From Methylocystis echinoides (GTDB lineage: Bacteria > Pseudomonadota > Alphaproteobacteria > Rhizobiales > Beijerinckiaceae), in NCBI RefSeq assembly GCF_040687965.1, contig NZ_CP156084.1, positions 944,501 to 1,008,500 on the forward strand: a stretch of 64,000 bases of DNA, given 5' to 3'. Position 1 is the stretch's first letter, and each line of letters opens with the position of its first letter. This document shows, piece by piece, positions 1 through 8,090 of this stretch. Both the position numbers and the translations under genes were made by a program. The notes under the pieces were generated by a model that saw only the letters and a list, made by a program, of their open reading frames with translations, had not been told where the DNA came from and searched no databases.

Positions 1-605
1 GCGTCAATCCCACCGCGGTCAACAAGCTCGCGGAGAAGCGCGGCATCGACTGGTTCCGCCGCCACTGCATCCACACCGTCCCCTTCCCCCACGCCGGCAT
101 GGGCCGCGACGTCTATCCTGGTTTTCTGCAGCTCTCGGGCTTCATGGCCATGAACATCGAGCGCCATGTCACCGCGCATGTGGAGATGTTCAACCATCTC
201 ATCGAGGGCGACGGCGACTCGGCCGAAAAACACCGCGATTTCTACGACGAATATCTCGCGGTAATGGATCTGACGGCGGAATTCTATCTGCAGACGGTCG
301 AGCGCGTCTTCATCAAGCATGAAGTGCCGCTCGGGCTTCTGCGCCATCGCGGCGAACTCATCGACCTGCGGTCCATCCGCCACACGGCGCTGCTCACCGT
401 CGAGGGCGAGAAGGACGATATTTCGGGCGTCGGCCAGACGCTTGCCGCGCAGGACCTTTGCTCCGGCATTCCCGCGGCGCGCAAGGCGCATCATTTGCAG
501 GTAGGCGTCGGCCATTACGGCGTCTTCAACGGCTCGCGCTTCCGCCGCGAGATCGCCCCGCGAATTTGCGCTTTCACCCGAGAGATGGAGCAAGTGGAGG
601 CGTAA
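1..605 (+). CDS. phaZ: Intracellular polyhydroxybutyrate depolymerase, 3' part
   Basis: The reading frame is open from the left edge (frame starting at base 3) and ends at 605, so about 200 C-terminal residues are visible and the start lies outside the window. They match the C-terminal domain of intracellular PHB depolymerases (PHB_depo_C): a block around GMGRDVYPGFLQL, a long helical middle part, the TVEGEKDD acid region, and a terminal VGHYGVFNGSRFR block carrying the catalytic-type His. The family mobilises stored polyhydroxybutyrate granules in the cytoplasm. The nucleophile Ser should lie upstream of the window. It converges with the WcbI-like gene, with a short hairpin between the two. 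Confidence 0.9.
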   Translation, partial: VNPTAVNKLAEKRGIDWFRRHCIHTVPFPHAGMGRDVYPGFLQLSGFMAMNIERHVTAHVEMFNHLIEGDGDSAEKHRDFYDEYLAVMDLTAEFYLQTVERVFIKHEVPLGLLRHRGELIDLRSIRHTALLTVEGEKDDISGVGQTLAAQDLCSGIPAARKAHHLQVGVGHYGVFNGSRFRREIAPRICAFTREMEQVEA

Positions 606-634
606 GCCGGCGCCGCAAACCGCGCCGCTCGACC

Positions 635-656
635 CTCTCCCCGCAAGCGGGGAGAG
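635..656. repeat. Short GC-rich palindrome between convergent genes
   Basis: CTCTCCCCGC at 635-644 pairs perfectly with GCGGGGAGAG at 647-656 around an AA loop. It lies between the 3' ends of phaZ and the WcbI-like gene. No T-run follows, so it is either a member of the local palindromic repeat family (see 17073-17206, 19979-20001, 23054-23074, 37674-37805) or a weak bidirectional terminator. Confidence 0.7.
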
Positions 657-666
657 ACTTCCCCGC

Positions 667-1734
667 TCAGAGCGTCGGCAAGCGGCCGGCCTTCAGATTT
701 TCCCGCGCCAGTCCAATCAGCAGTTTTTTCGTGCTCTCGTCCGCAAGCCATGCGTCGACGCGCGGATTGCCCAGACGCTCGGCGCCTTCCTTCTCATAGG
801 TGCGGAAACAGGCGGCGAGATATTGCGGCAGCGTCAAGAAGTCGCCGACGTCATTGGCGAGGTGATGATTCTGCAGCTTGAACAGATAGCCGCCCTGCAC
901 GCCGAAAAGCTTGGCGATCGGCGGATACACGGGAAAGATCTCGGCGCGCGCGAGATCATAGATCTGATAATAGCTGAAATCCGTCGCCGGCGGCTTCAGG
1001 CCGACCTTCTCCCACATGAGCTTGGAGAGATCGAATAGCACATAGCTCATCGGATGCACGAGGCTGTACATGAAGACGCCGCGACGCGCCCATTTCATGA
1101 GGTCGGTCGAAAGGTCGACGTCGAATTCGTTGCGCGTCGTTTCGAGCAGCTCGCGCGCAGCGTCGTTCCAGATGTCCAGATAGCCCAAAGCCTGGAACAC
1201 ATTCTCATTGAACATCGCCCGCGTTTCTTCGAGCGACAGACCGGCCCGATAGGCGAAGACGGCGATCGCCGAGTGATAGGGGCCGAGCGGGCCGAAGATG
1301 AAGCCGTGCAGCGGCTGCGTGGGGTCCTGGATGTAAATCAGATCGGGATGAAAGGCCGCAAAGGTCACTGCGGGAAGGCGCGTCACTTTCGGCAGGCGTT
1401 GGCGCAGCTCCGCCGAATCGCCAGGGCCGCGCAGATGGCCCGAGAGGAATTCGTGCGAGAAGACGTAATCATAGGTGTCGAGCGTCTTGACCAGAACATC
1501 GAAATTGGCGAAGCGAGAGCGGCCGATCGCCGAGAAATGATGAACCGTCGCGCTCGGGTCCATGACCTTCATCGCATAGGCCACGCCAAAGGCTTGGCAA
1601 TTGCCCATGACGGCGATGCGTGGCCCGGTAGTGCGGATCTGGCGGCCTGTCAGCTTGGCGATTCGCGGCTCGACCGCATATTGAATCCAGGACTTGGAAA
1701 TCTGTTTCTCGATCTGGGAGAACATCTGCGTCAT
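667..1734 (-). CDS. WcbI-like polysaccharide biosynthesis protein
   Basis: A 355-residue protein. Near residues 38-52 it carries RIAVMGNCQAFGVAYA, the GNCQ signature of the WcbI family (capsule biosynthesis, putative acetyltransferase or esterase with an SGNH-like fold). A second conserved-looking stretch around residue 127, TFAAFHPDLIYI, fits the same family. There is no signal peptide or membrane segment, so it is probably cytoplasmic and modifies a surface polysaccharide or its precursor. The neighbouring divergent gene belongs to the GSCFA family, also linked to polysaccharide decoration. The ATG at 1734 has only a weak ribosome binding site; a second ATG is three codons in. The substrate cannot be told from the sequence. 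Confidence 0.72.
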   Translation of the reverse strand: MTQMFSQIEKQISKSWIQYAVEPRIAKLTGRQIRTTGPRIAVMGNCQAFGVAYAMKVMDPSATVHHFSAIGRSRFANFDVLVKTLDTYDYVFSHEFLSGHLRGPGDSAELRQRLPKVTRLPAVTFAAFHPDLIYIQDPTQPLHGFIFGPLGPYHSAIAVFAYRAGLSLEETRAMFNENVFQALGYLDIWNDAARELLETTRNEFDVDLSTDLMKWARRGVFMYSLVHPMSYVLFDLSKLMWEKVGLKPPATDFSYYQIYDLARAEIFPVYPPIAKLFGVQGGYLFKLQNHHLANDVGDFLTLPQYLAACFRTYEKEGAERLGNPRVDAWLADESTKKLLIGLARENLKAGRLPTL

Positions 1735-1889
1735 TCACCGGCTTCGCCGCTTGGGCGCGTCGCCCGCCGGCCCCCGGCTGGTGACAAGCGGCGGCGCCTT
1801 CGTCTATGGTCCGCTGACGAAGGATGGCGCGCCACACGACGCCAAGCGCCATTTGCGACTTATTCACATCGCGATCAGGAGTTTGCCCC

Positions 1890-2954
1890 GTGGCGGACAA
1901 TCCCTATAGCTCCCTACCCGACCATCGCTTCTGGCGCAAGGCTGTGACCGGCCTGCCGCCCTTCGCGATCGACCCGCTGCTCTCCGCGCCCTTCAAGATC
2001 GCCCGCGAAGACAGGGTCGCCACCGCCGGAAGCTGCTTCGCGCAGGAAATCGCCCATCGGCTCCAGACCAGCGGCTACACCTATTACCTCGCGGAAAAGC
2101 CGCCGCAGGGGATGTCGGCCGAAGAGGCGCTGCGTCGCAATTATTCGATGTATTCCTGCCGCTACGGCAATATCTACACGACGGCGCAATTTCGTCAGCT
2201 CATCGAACGCGCCTATGGCGACTTCAAGCCGACGCTCGATTTCTGGAATCGTCCCGAGGACGGCCGCTTCGTCGACCCCTTCCGTCCGCGAATCGAACCC
2301 GACGCCTATGAGACGCTCGAGGAGATGCACGCGGATCGCGAAAGCCATTTCGCCGCCGTGCGTCACATGTTCGAGACGATGGACGTCTTCGTCTTCACCT
2401 TCGGTCACACCGAAACCTGGCGACACAAGGCCGACGGCGCGATTCTGCAACTCGCTCCCGGCGTCGCCGGCGGCGTTTGGGACGAAAATGTCTACGAGTT
2501 TTACAATATGACCGTGAGCGAAGTCGTTCGCGACTTTCTCGCCGCCGTGGACCGCATCCGGGCCGTCAATCCCAAGGTTCGCATTGTTCTCAGCGTCTCG
2601 CCCGTCGGCATTATCGCGACCTATGAGGACAGGCATGTCATCGTGTCGAATACGGCCGTGAAGTCGATCCTGCGCGCGGCCGCCGACGAAGTGGTGCGGG
2701 CCCGGCCCAACATCGCTTATTTCCCGTCTTACGATCTCGTGAACGTCTCGCCGAACGCTGGACGATTCTATCGGGAGGATACGAGGCGGATCAATTCACA
2801 CGGCATCGATCGGACGATGAAGATGTTCTTCGACCACTTCACCGATCGCGCGCGCGAACAGGAGGCGGTCCGAGCCCTGAAGGTCGACGTCGCCGCCGAG
2901 GCCGAAGCCAACGCCCGCGTCGTCTGCGACGAGGAAGCGATCGAATCGGCTTGA
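1890..2954 (+). CDS. GSCFA-domain protein
   Basis: A 354-residue protein with the family-naming motif near its N-terminus, VATAGSCFAQEIAHRL, followed by a conserved IYTTAQFRQL block and a VFTFGHTETW block. The GSCFA domain is an SGNH-hydrolase-like fold found with capsule and exopolysaccharide genes; its chemistry is not firmly known and is likely acyl or pyruvyl ester handling. I chose the GTG at 1890 because AGGA lies nine bases upstream and the protein then begins ADNPYSSLPDHRFWRK, typical of family members. An in-frame ATG at 1824 would add 22 residues of low-quality sequence. It is divergent from the WcbI-like gene. Confidence 0.8.
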   Translation: MADNPYSSLPDHRFWRKAVTGLPPFAIDPLLSAPFKIAREDRVATAGSCFAQEIAHRLQTSGYTYYLAEKPPQGMSAEEALRRNYSMYSCRYGNIYTTAQFRQLIERAYGDFKPTLDFWNRPEDGRFVDPFRPRIEPDAYETLEEMHADRESHFAAVRHMFETMDVFVFTFGHTETWRHKADGAILQLAPGVAGGVWDENVYEFYNMTVSEVVRDFLAAVDRIRAVNPKVRIVLSVSPVGIIATYEDRHVIVSNTAVKSILRAAADEVVRARPNIAYFPSYDLVNVSPNAGRFYREDTRRINSHGIDRTMKMFFDHFTDRAREQEAVRALKVDVAAEAEANARVVCDEEAIESA

Positions 2955-2976
2955 AGACTTCACGAGGGAACGACAG

Positions 2977-3405
2977 ATGATCATTGGTTCGCTTGCGCTC
3001 GCGGCGGCGGGCGCTTTCACCGGCGCGTCGCTTTATGTCAATTATGTCGAGCAGCCTGCGCGTCTGGCCTTGAGCGACGACGCGCTGATCAAGGAGTGGG
3101 AGCCCTCCGACCATCGCGGCTTCATCGTGCTCGCGGGACTGGCGGCGGCTGCCGCTCTTTTCGGCTTCATCGCCTATCGAGAGCTCAATGATTTGCGCTG
3201 GCTCTTCGGCGCCCTCGTCATGCTCGCCTCGTGGCCCTACACCTATTGGGCGATTGTGCCGCTCAACAACCGCATCCTCGGGCTCATCGGCGCCGATGCG
3301 GCGCATGAGGCCCGCAAGGTCATCGACCTGTGGGGCAGCCTGGAGCTCGGACAGACCGCGATCGGCGTTCTGGGCATCGCGATTTTCGCCTGGGCGGCAG
3401 GCTGA
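2977..3405 (+). CDS. DUF1772 family membrane protein
   Basis: A 142-residue integral membrane protein with about four hydrophobic segments (roughly residues 2-22, 48-66, 74-94 and 120-141). The N-terminal GAFTGASLYVNYVEQPAR block and the central TYWAIVPLNNRILG block are typical of DUF1772 (anthrone-oxygenase-like fold). The family contains fungal anthrone oxygenases, but the bacterial members have no settled function. It lies 22 bases after the GSCFA gene and 32 bases before lpd on the same strand, so the three may be co-transcribed. The function is unknown. Confidence 0.8.
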   Translation: MIIGSLALAAAGAFTGASLYVNYVEQPARLALSDDALIKEWEPSDHRGFIVLAGLAAAAALFGFIAYRELNDLRWLFGALVMLASWPYTYWAIVPLNNRILGLIGADAAHEARKVIDLWGSLELGQTAIGVLGIAIFAWAAG

Positions 3406-3437
3406 CGCTTCGGCGCCATTTTTGAAGAGCGGCCTTC

Positions 3438-4850
3438 ATGACTTATGATCTCGTAGTGATTGGCTCCGGGCCGGGCGGCTATGTCTGCGCCATCCGAGCG
3501 GCGCAACTGGGCTTGAAGACCGCCGTCGTCGAAAAGGACGCGACCTATGGCGGCACGTGCCTCAACGTCGGCTGCATTCCGTCCAAGGCGCTGCTGCACG
3601 CCTCGCATATGTTCGACGAAGCCGCGCATGGCCTCGCGCCGCTCGGCGTCATCGTCGATCCGCCCCGGCTCGATCTCGCGGCCATGATGAAGCACAAGGC
3701 CGACACCGTGGGCGCCAACGTCAACGGCGTCGCCTTTCTTTTCAAGAAAAACAAGGTCGACGGCATTCGCGGCGTCGGTCGGCTCGCCGGCCCCGGAAAG
3801 GTCGAGGTCAGAGGGTCGGACGGCGGGGCGCAGACGCTCGACGCCAAGAATATCGTGATTGCGACCGGCTCGGCGGTCGCGCCGCTGCGCGACGCGGCTG
3901 GAGCGGAGATTGCAATCGATGAAAAGACGATCGTCTCCTCGACGGGCGCGCTGACGCTGGAGAAAGTTCCGCAAAAGCTCGTCGTCGTCGGCGCGGGCGT
4001 CATCGGGCTCGAACTCGGCTCGGTTTGGCGCCGGCTCGGCGCGCAGGTGACCGCGATCGAATATCTCGACCGCGTGCTGCCCGGCTTCGACCTCGAAGTC
4101 GCCGCACGCTTTCAAAAAATACTGGAGAAGCAGGGCTTCGCCTTCAAATTGTCGTCGAAGGTCACGGGCGTCGCGCGCGAAGGGACGGGCGTCGTCGTCT
4201 CCTACGCGTCGGTCGACGGCGCGACGTCGGACAAGATCGAGGCCGATGTCGTGCTGATCGCCACGGGTCGCATTCCCTATACGCAGGGACTGGGGCTCGA
4301 GGAGGCGGGCGTCGCTCTGGAACGCGGGCGCATCGTCATCGACGACCATTTTGCAACCAATGTTCCAGGGGTCTACGCCATTGGCGACGTGGTTCGCGGC
4401 CCGATGCTCGCGCATAAAGCGGAGGATGAAGGCGTCGCCGTCGCTGAAATTCTCGCGGGCCAGGCCGGCCATGTGAATTACAACGTCATTCCGAGCGTCG
4501 TCTACACCTCGCCCGAGGTGGCGTCCATCGGCGTCACCGAAGAAGAGGCGAAGGCCAAGGGACTCGATGTCGCCGTCGGCAAATTCCCCTTCTCCGCCAA
4601 TGGCCGCGCGCGCTCGATGCGGGAGACCGACGGCTTCGTGAAATTCGTTGCCGACGCCGTCACCGACCGCGTGCTCGGCGTCCATATCCTCGGCGCCGGC
4701 GCCGGCGAATTGATCGCGGAAGCCGCCGTGCTCATGGAATTCTCCGGCTCGTCCGAAGATCTGGCGCGCACCTGCCACGCCCATCCGACCATGTCGGAAG
4801 CGATGAAGGAGGCGGCGCTCGCAGTCGCTAAGCGGGCGATTCACATTTGA
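3438..4850 (+). CDS. lpd: Dihydrolipoyl dehydrogenase
   Basis: A 470-residue flavoprotein of normal family length. It shows the N-terminal FAD site (VVIGSGPGGYVCAIRAAQLG), the redox-active disulfide in GGTCLNVGCIPSKALL (Cys41 and Cys46), a second NAD-binding GAGVIGLELGSVW motif, and the C-terminal CHAHPTMSEAMKEA block with the catalytic His-Glu pair. It re-oxidises lipoyl groups of 2-oxo-acid dehydrogenase complexes or the glycine cleavage system in the cytoplasm. No E1 or E2 genes are nearby, so the complex it serves cannot be read from context. It is most likely the 2-oxoglutarate dehydrogenase or general E3. Confidence 0.96.
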   Translation: MTYDLVVIGSGPGGYVCAIRAAQLGLKTAVVEKDATYGGTCLNVGCIPSKALLHASHMFDEAAHGLAPLGVIVDPPRLDLAAMMKHKADTVGANVNGVAFLFKKNKVDGIRGVGRLAGPGKVEVRGSDGGAQTLDAKNIVIATGSAVAPLRDAAGAEIAIDEKTIVSSTGALTLEKVPQKLVVVGAGVIGLELGSVWRRLGAQVTAIEYLDRVLPGFDLEVAARFQKILEKQGFAFKLSSKVTGVAREGTGVVVSYASVDGATSDKIEADVVLIATGRIPYTQGLGLEEAGVALERGRIVIDDHFATNVPGVYAIGDVVRGPMLAHKAEDEGVAVAEILAGQAGHVNYNVIPSVVYTSPEVASIGVTEEEAKAKGLDVAVGKFPFSANGRARSMRETDGFVKFVADAVTDRVLGVHILGAGAGELIAEAAVLMEFSGSSEDLARTCHAHPTMSEAMKEAALAVAKRAIHI

Positions 4851-4941
4851 CGCGCGCCGCGTCCGCCCGCCTTGGGGTCTTGCTCCCGGGCGCCTACATG
4901 GTTCCGAGCGCTACGATCCGCCCGTTGGAAGGAACGATTGC

Positions 4942-5529
4942 ATGGGACGCTTCGACGCGTTCGTCGACAGACTGAAACCTCTGCTGATCCGCGCCTTCTG
5001 GTTCGCGCTCGCGGTGATCTTCCTCATCGAGAGCTGGATCTGGGACCATGTGCGGGACTGGCTGCGCCAGCTCGAACGGGCGCTCGGGCTTGAGCGCATC
5101 GAGCCCTGGCTCGCGGGCGTCGTCGAGAAACTGTCGCCGCCGATGACGCTGGCGCTTTTCGCCGTCCCGATGCTGGGGGTCCTGCCCTTCAAAGTCGCCG
5201 CGCTGGCGCTGCTGGCGAAGGGCCACGTCTTCCTCGGCGTTCTGTTTATCTTCCTGGTGAAGTCGCTCACCCTCGGCGTCGAAGCGTTCCTCTTCGACAT
5301 CTGCCGCGACAAGCTCCTGCAAATGCCGTGGTTCGCCCGTCTCTATTCGATCGTCCTCGATGCGCGCGCCTGGGCCTCCCTGCTGGTGAAGCCACTGAAA
5401 TTGCGCGCATTGGAATCAGTCGCCCGACTGCGCGCCGCGGCGACCGCTTTCGTCAGAACGAACGGGGGAGACGTTCTGCGCCGGGTCGCGCAGCTGCGGG
5501 ACATGATGCGTCAGAAGCCGCGCGCCTGA
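4942..5529 (+). CDS. Conserved membrane protein of unknown function
   Basis: A 195-residue protein with one hydrophobic segment near residues 13-34 and a long hydrophobic region at about 68-118 that can hold two more helices. A basic C-terminal tail (KPLKLRALESVARLRAAA onward) is probably cytoplasmic. The start has GGAACG upstream. I do not recognise an established function; similar proteins occur as hypothetical membrane proteins in Hyphomicrobiales. It follows lpd by about 90 bases and converges with the small peptide gene at 5533. Confidence 0.7.
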   Translation: MGRFDAFVDRLKPLLIRAFWFALAVIFLIESWIWDHVRDWLRQLERALGLERIEPWLAGVVEKLSPPMTLALFAVPMLGVLPFKVAALALLAKGHVFLGVLFIFLVKSLTLGVEAFLFDICRDKLLQMPWFARLYSIVLDARAWASLLVKPLKLRALESVARLRAAATAFVRTNGGDVLRRVAQLRDMMRQKPRA

Positions 5530-5532
5530 GGC

Positions 5533-5661
5533 TCATTCGCAAATCGCATAGCCGAAACAAAAATCCTTGTCAGTGTCGGCGGGCTCGATCATCGACGCGG
5601 CGCTCGCGAAGCTTGCGGCCAACAACAAGGCAAATAACCCAAACACGATGGCCTTTTTCAT
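5533..5661 (-). CDS. Small secreted peptide (42 residues)
   Basis: A short gene with a strong ribosome binding site: GGAGG lies four bases before the ATG at 5661. The product starts MKKAIVFGLFALLLAASFAS, a textbook signal peptide with cleavage likely after the second ASA-type site. A mature peptide of about 20 residues remains, rich in Asp/Glu and holding two Cys in FCFGYAIC. The two Cys could form a disulfide in the periplasm. Reading the same frame further upstream adds implausible sequence, so I take the short form as real. The function is unknown. Confidence 0.6.
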   Translation of the reverse strand: MKKAIVFGLFALLLAASFASAASMIEPADTDKDFCFGYAICE

Positions 5662-5831
5662 TTTTCCTCCCCGCCCCGTCAAATGACTTGCGTTGCAATC
5701 GCCGCTTGCCCGGCTCTGTCTTGACCAGCCGGACGCCGTCTTGCCCCGATAACGCAGTTCGAGCGTGACCGTTCCGCAAATAAAGGCCGAGCTTCGAAAA
5801 ATTGTTGTGGATCGCCCCCGCGCCAAAGACG

Positions 5832-5863
5832 AAAAAGCCCCTCCCCGAAGGGGGAAGGGCTCA
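5832..5863 (-). terminator. Rho-independent terminator after the L,D-transpeptidase gene
   Basis: On the minus strand a GC-rich stem (AGCCC-TTCCCC paired with GGGGA-GGGGCT around a TTCG tetraloop) is followed at once by a run of five T. It starts about 20 bases after the stop of the L,D-transpeptidase gene at 5884. Confidence 0.8.
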
Positions 5864-5883
5864 ATCGGCGTCAGCTCGCTCGG

Positions 5884-6492
5884 TTAGAGCACAACGACCT
5901 GGGTGCCGACCTTGACGCGGCTATAAAGGTCGATCGCGTCGATATCGCGCATGCGGATGCAGCCCGAGGACACGGCCTGACCGATCTTCTCCGGCTCATT
6001 GGTGCCGTGGATGCGATAGAGCGAGTCTTTCCCATTTTGATACAAATACAGCGCGCGCGAGCCGAGCGGATTGTCGGGGCCGCCGGGCAGGCCGCCAGCG
6101 TCGGCCGTCGGCTGCAGATGCGGCCAGCGCTCGAGCATGTCCTTCGGGGGGATCCAGCGCGGCCATTCCTGCATGGCGCCCACATAGGCGCGGCCGGTCC
6201 AGCCCATCGCCTCCTGCCCCGTCGCGACGCCGTAGCGAATGGCTTTGCCGCCGGGCATGACGTAGTAAAGGAAATGCGCCCTCGAATCGACGACGATCGA
6301 CCCCACCGGTTCGTTCGTCTTGTAATCAACGAGATAGCGGTCGAATTCGGAGCTGATTTGGGCCTTGGGAGCAAGCGCCAGAAATTCCGCGTCGCGCGCC
6401 GAGAGTTTGGGGTCGGGCACCCGGACGCCGCTATAGCAACCCGCCAGAGCGAGAGCGGTTAGCGACATCGCAGCCATAGTTTTCCACTTCAT
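5884..6492 (-). CDS. L,D-transpeptidase (ErfK/YbiS/YkuD family), lipoprotein
   Basis: A 202-residue protein. From the ATG at 6492 (GGAAAGGAG seven bases upstream) it begins MKWKTMAAMSLTALALAGCY, a lipoprotein signal with a lipobox Cys at position 19. The YkuD domain fills the rest: SIVVDSRAHFLYYV, HGTNEPEKIG and the catalytic SSGCIRM motif. Such enzymes form 3-3 peptidoglycan cross-links or attach lipoproteins or outer membrane proteins to peptidoglycan in the periplasm. Upstream in-frame codons to 6543 are not needed. A strong terminator follows. A second, larger L,D-transpeptidase lies at 44155-45462. Confidence 0.92.
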   Translation of the reverse strand: MKWKTMAAMSLTALALAGCYSGVRVPDPKLSARDAEFLALAPKAQISSEFDRYLVDYKTNEPVGSIVVDSRAHFLYYVMPGGKAIRYGVATGQEAMGWTGRAYVGAMQEWPRWIPPKDMLERWPHLQPTADAGGLPGGPDNPLGSRALYLYQNGKDSLYRIHGTNEPEKIGQAVSSGCIRMRDIDAIDLYSRVKVGTQVVVL

Positions 6493-6810
6493 CAGCACGC
6501 TCCTTTCCGCCGCAATCAGATTTCTTGAAAATTTCCTTACCACGAACCCGCCCCGTTTAATCCGCCTGCCGCCCTGCTATCGCCAATAATGTGGAGGTGT
6601 GGCCTATGGGCCACGCGCACATCCTCTGGTTGCAGCGGATCGGCGGGCGAAGGCGCGCAATCGCGCCCCCCCAAAGGCAGGGACAATCGGGGACAAGCCC
6701 GGCCATGACGGCCGCGGCGAAAACCGCTGTCTTTCAATTTTCATGGACTTTGTCGAAAAACGGCCCAATAAAAGGCGGTCCGCAGTGGCGGCCAGTAGAG
6801 CGGCGGGCTG
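6493..6810. other. Intergenic region without a recognised gene
   Basis: This 318-base stretch separates the divergent L,D-transpeptidase and deacetylase genes and should hold both promoters. Short open frames here have poor composition and no ribosome binding sites. I see no convincing -35/-10 pair, RNA gene or repeat. Confidence 0.6.
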
Positions 6811-7740
6811 GTGAGAACCCTTCTGTTCACGCATGCGAGCGGCCTCGAGCATGAGATGGGCCCGGGCCATCCGGAGCGTCCAGACCGGCTGCGCGCCATC
6901 GAGCGCGAACTCGAAGCTGAAGCATTCCAAATCCTGACCCGCGCCGAAGCCCCGCGGGCGCCCGTCGAGGCGCTGCGACGCGTGCATCCGCAAAGCTATC
7001 TGTCGGCGCTCGAGGAGGCGCAGCCGCGCGAGGGCTATGCGGCGCTCGACAGCGACACGGTCATGTGCACGAAGACGCTCGAAGCCATCTGGCGGGCGGC
7101 GGGCGGCGCCGTCGCGGCGGTGGACAGGGTGATGCGCGGCGACGCGGACACGGCCTTCGTCGCGGCGCGGCCGCCCGGCCATCACGCGGGCGCCCGCAAC
7201 CCGATGGGCTTCTGCTTTGTCAATAACGTCGCCGTGGCGGCGCGCCACGCGCAGGCCGCCCATGGCGCCGAGCGGGTGGCGATCGTCGACTTCGACGTGC
7301 ACCACGGCAATGGCACGCAGGATATTTTCTGGTCGGATGGGAGCGTGCTGTTTTGCTCGACCCACCAGGCGCCCTTCTATCCCGGCACCGGCGGCTACAA
7401 CGAGACCGGCGAGCACGACACCATCGTCAACGCCCCGCTGCGCGCCGGCTCGACGGGCGATGTCTTTCAGGAGGCGCTCCTTGAACGCGTCCTGCCGCGG
7501 CTGCGGGACTTCAGCCCGGACCTCATCCTGATCTCGGCGGGCTTCGACGCCCATGAGCGCGACCCGCTCGGGGGCCTGCGCTTCACCGAGGAGGATTTCA
7601 GCGAGGCGACCAAGCGCCTGATGGACGTGGCCCACAGGAAATGCGGCGGCCGCATCGTGTCGCTGCTCGAAGGGGGCTATGACCTCGAAGGGCTTGGCCG
7701 AAGCGTCGCGGCGCATGTGCGCGCCCTGATGGGGGCGTGA
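6811..7740 (+). CDS. Histone deacetylase family protein (acetylpolyamine amidohydrolase-like)
   Basis: A 309-residue zinc deacetylase of class II HDAC / acetylpolyamine amidohydrolase type. Recognisable motifs are GPGHPERPDRL near the N-terminus, RPPGHHAG with the tandem catalytic His, GFCFVNNVAVAA, VDFDVHHGNGTQ with the zinc-binding Asp/His, and SAGFDAHERDPLGG with the last zinc Asp. It probably removes acetyl groups from polyamines, acetylated lysines or small amides in the cytoplasm. The start is GTG at 6811, with a weak GGCGGG upstream. The physiological substrate is not evident from its neighbours. Confidence 0.9.
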   Translation: MRTLLFTHASGLEHEMGPGHPERPDRLRAIERELEAEAFQILTRAEAPRAPVEALRRVHPQSYLSALEEAQPREGYAALDSDTVMCTKTLEAIWRAAGGAVAAVDRVMRGDADTAFVAARPPGHHAGARNPMGFCFVNNVAVAARHAQAAHGAERVAIVDFDVHHGNGTQDIFWSDGSVLFCSTHQAPFYPGTGGYNETGEHDTIVNAPLRAGSTGDVFQEALLERVLPRLRDFSPDLILISAGFDAHERDPLGGLRFTEEDFSEATKRLMDVAHRKCGGRIVSLLEGGYDLEGLGRSVAAHVRALMGA

Positions 7741-7797
7741 CCGCCAGGCCCCCGGCAAGAGCCGCCGCCGAGAGCCGCCGCCAAGCCCCTGCGGCGT

Positions 7798-7835
7798 AAA
7801 AAAAAAGCCGCGAGACAATGTCCCGCGGTCTTTTT
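7798..7835. terminator. Bidirectional terminator between the deacetylase gene and rpmJ
   Basis: A stem of about nine base pairs (CCGCGGGAC / GTCTCGCGG on the minus strand, one G-T wobble) is flanked by nine A on the left and a T-rich run on the right. It can therefore end transcription in both directions, for the deacetylase gene and for rpmJ. Confidence 0.85.
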
Positions 7836-7861
7836 CTAATGGCTGAAGGCCGGGACGGGCT

Positions 7862-7987
7862 TTAGCCCTGGCGGGCCTTGTAGCGCTTCTGGACCTTGTT
7901 GATGACGTAAACGCGGCCCTTGCGGCGCACGATCTGGTTGGCGCGATGGCGCGAACGCAGGGATTTCAGGGAGTTGCGGACTTTCAT
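7862..7987 (-). CDS. rpmJ: 50S ribosomal protein L36
   Basis: A 41-residue, strongly basic protein reading [20 protein letters not shown] at the start and ending YKARQG. This is the alphaproteobacterial L36 form that lacks the zinc-binding Cys residues of the C+ type (no Cys is present). A GAGGA element lies upstream of the ATG at 7987. L36 is a component of the large ribosomal subunit. It stands alone, away from the main ribosomal protein operon, as is usual for this form, and has its own terminator at 7798-7835. Confidence 0.95.
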   Translation of the reverse strand: MKVRNSLKSLRSRHRANQIVRRKGRVYVINKVQKRYKARQG

Positions 7988-8090
7988 GTGTTTATCCTCG
8001 GCAATAGAAGACAGGCCGGGATACGCCCAGCGCCTCGTTGGCGACGCCTATGCCAAATTTCGCGCCGCCGATCAAGTCTCGAAGCCGCGT

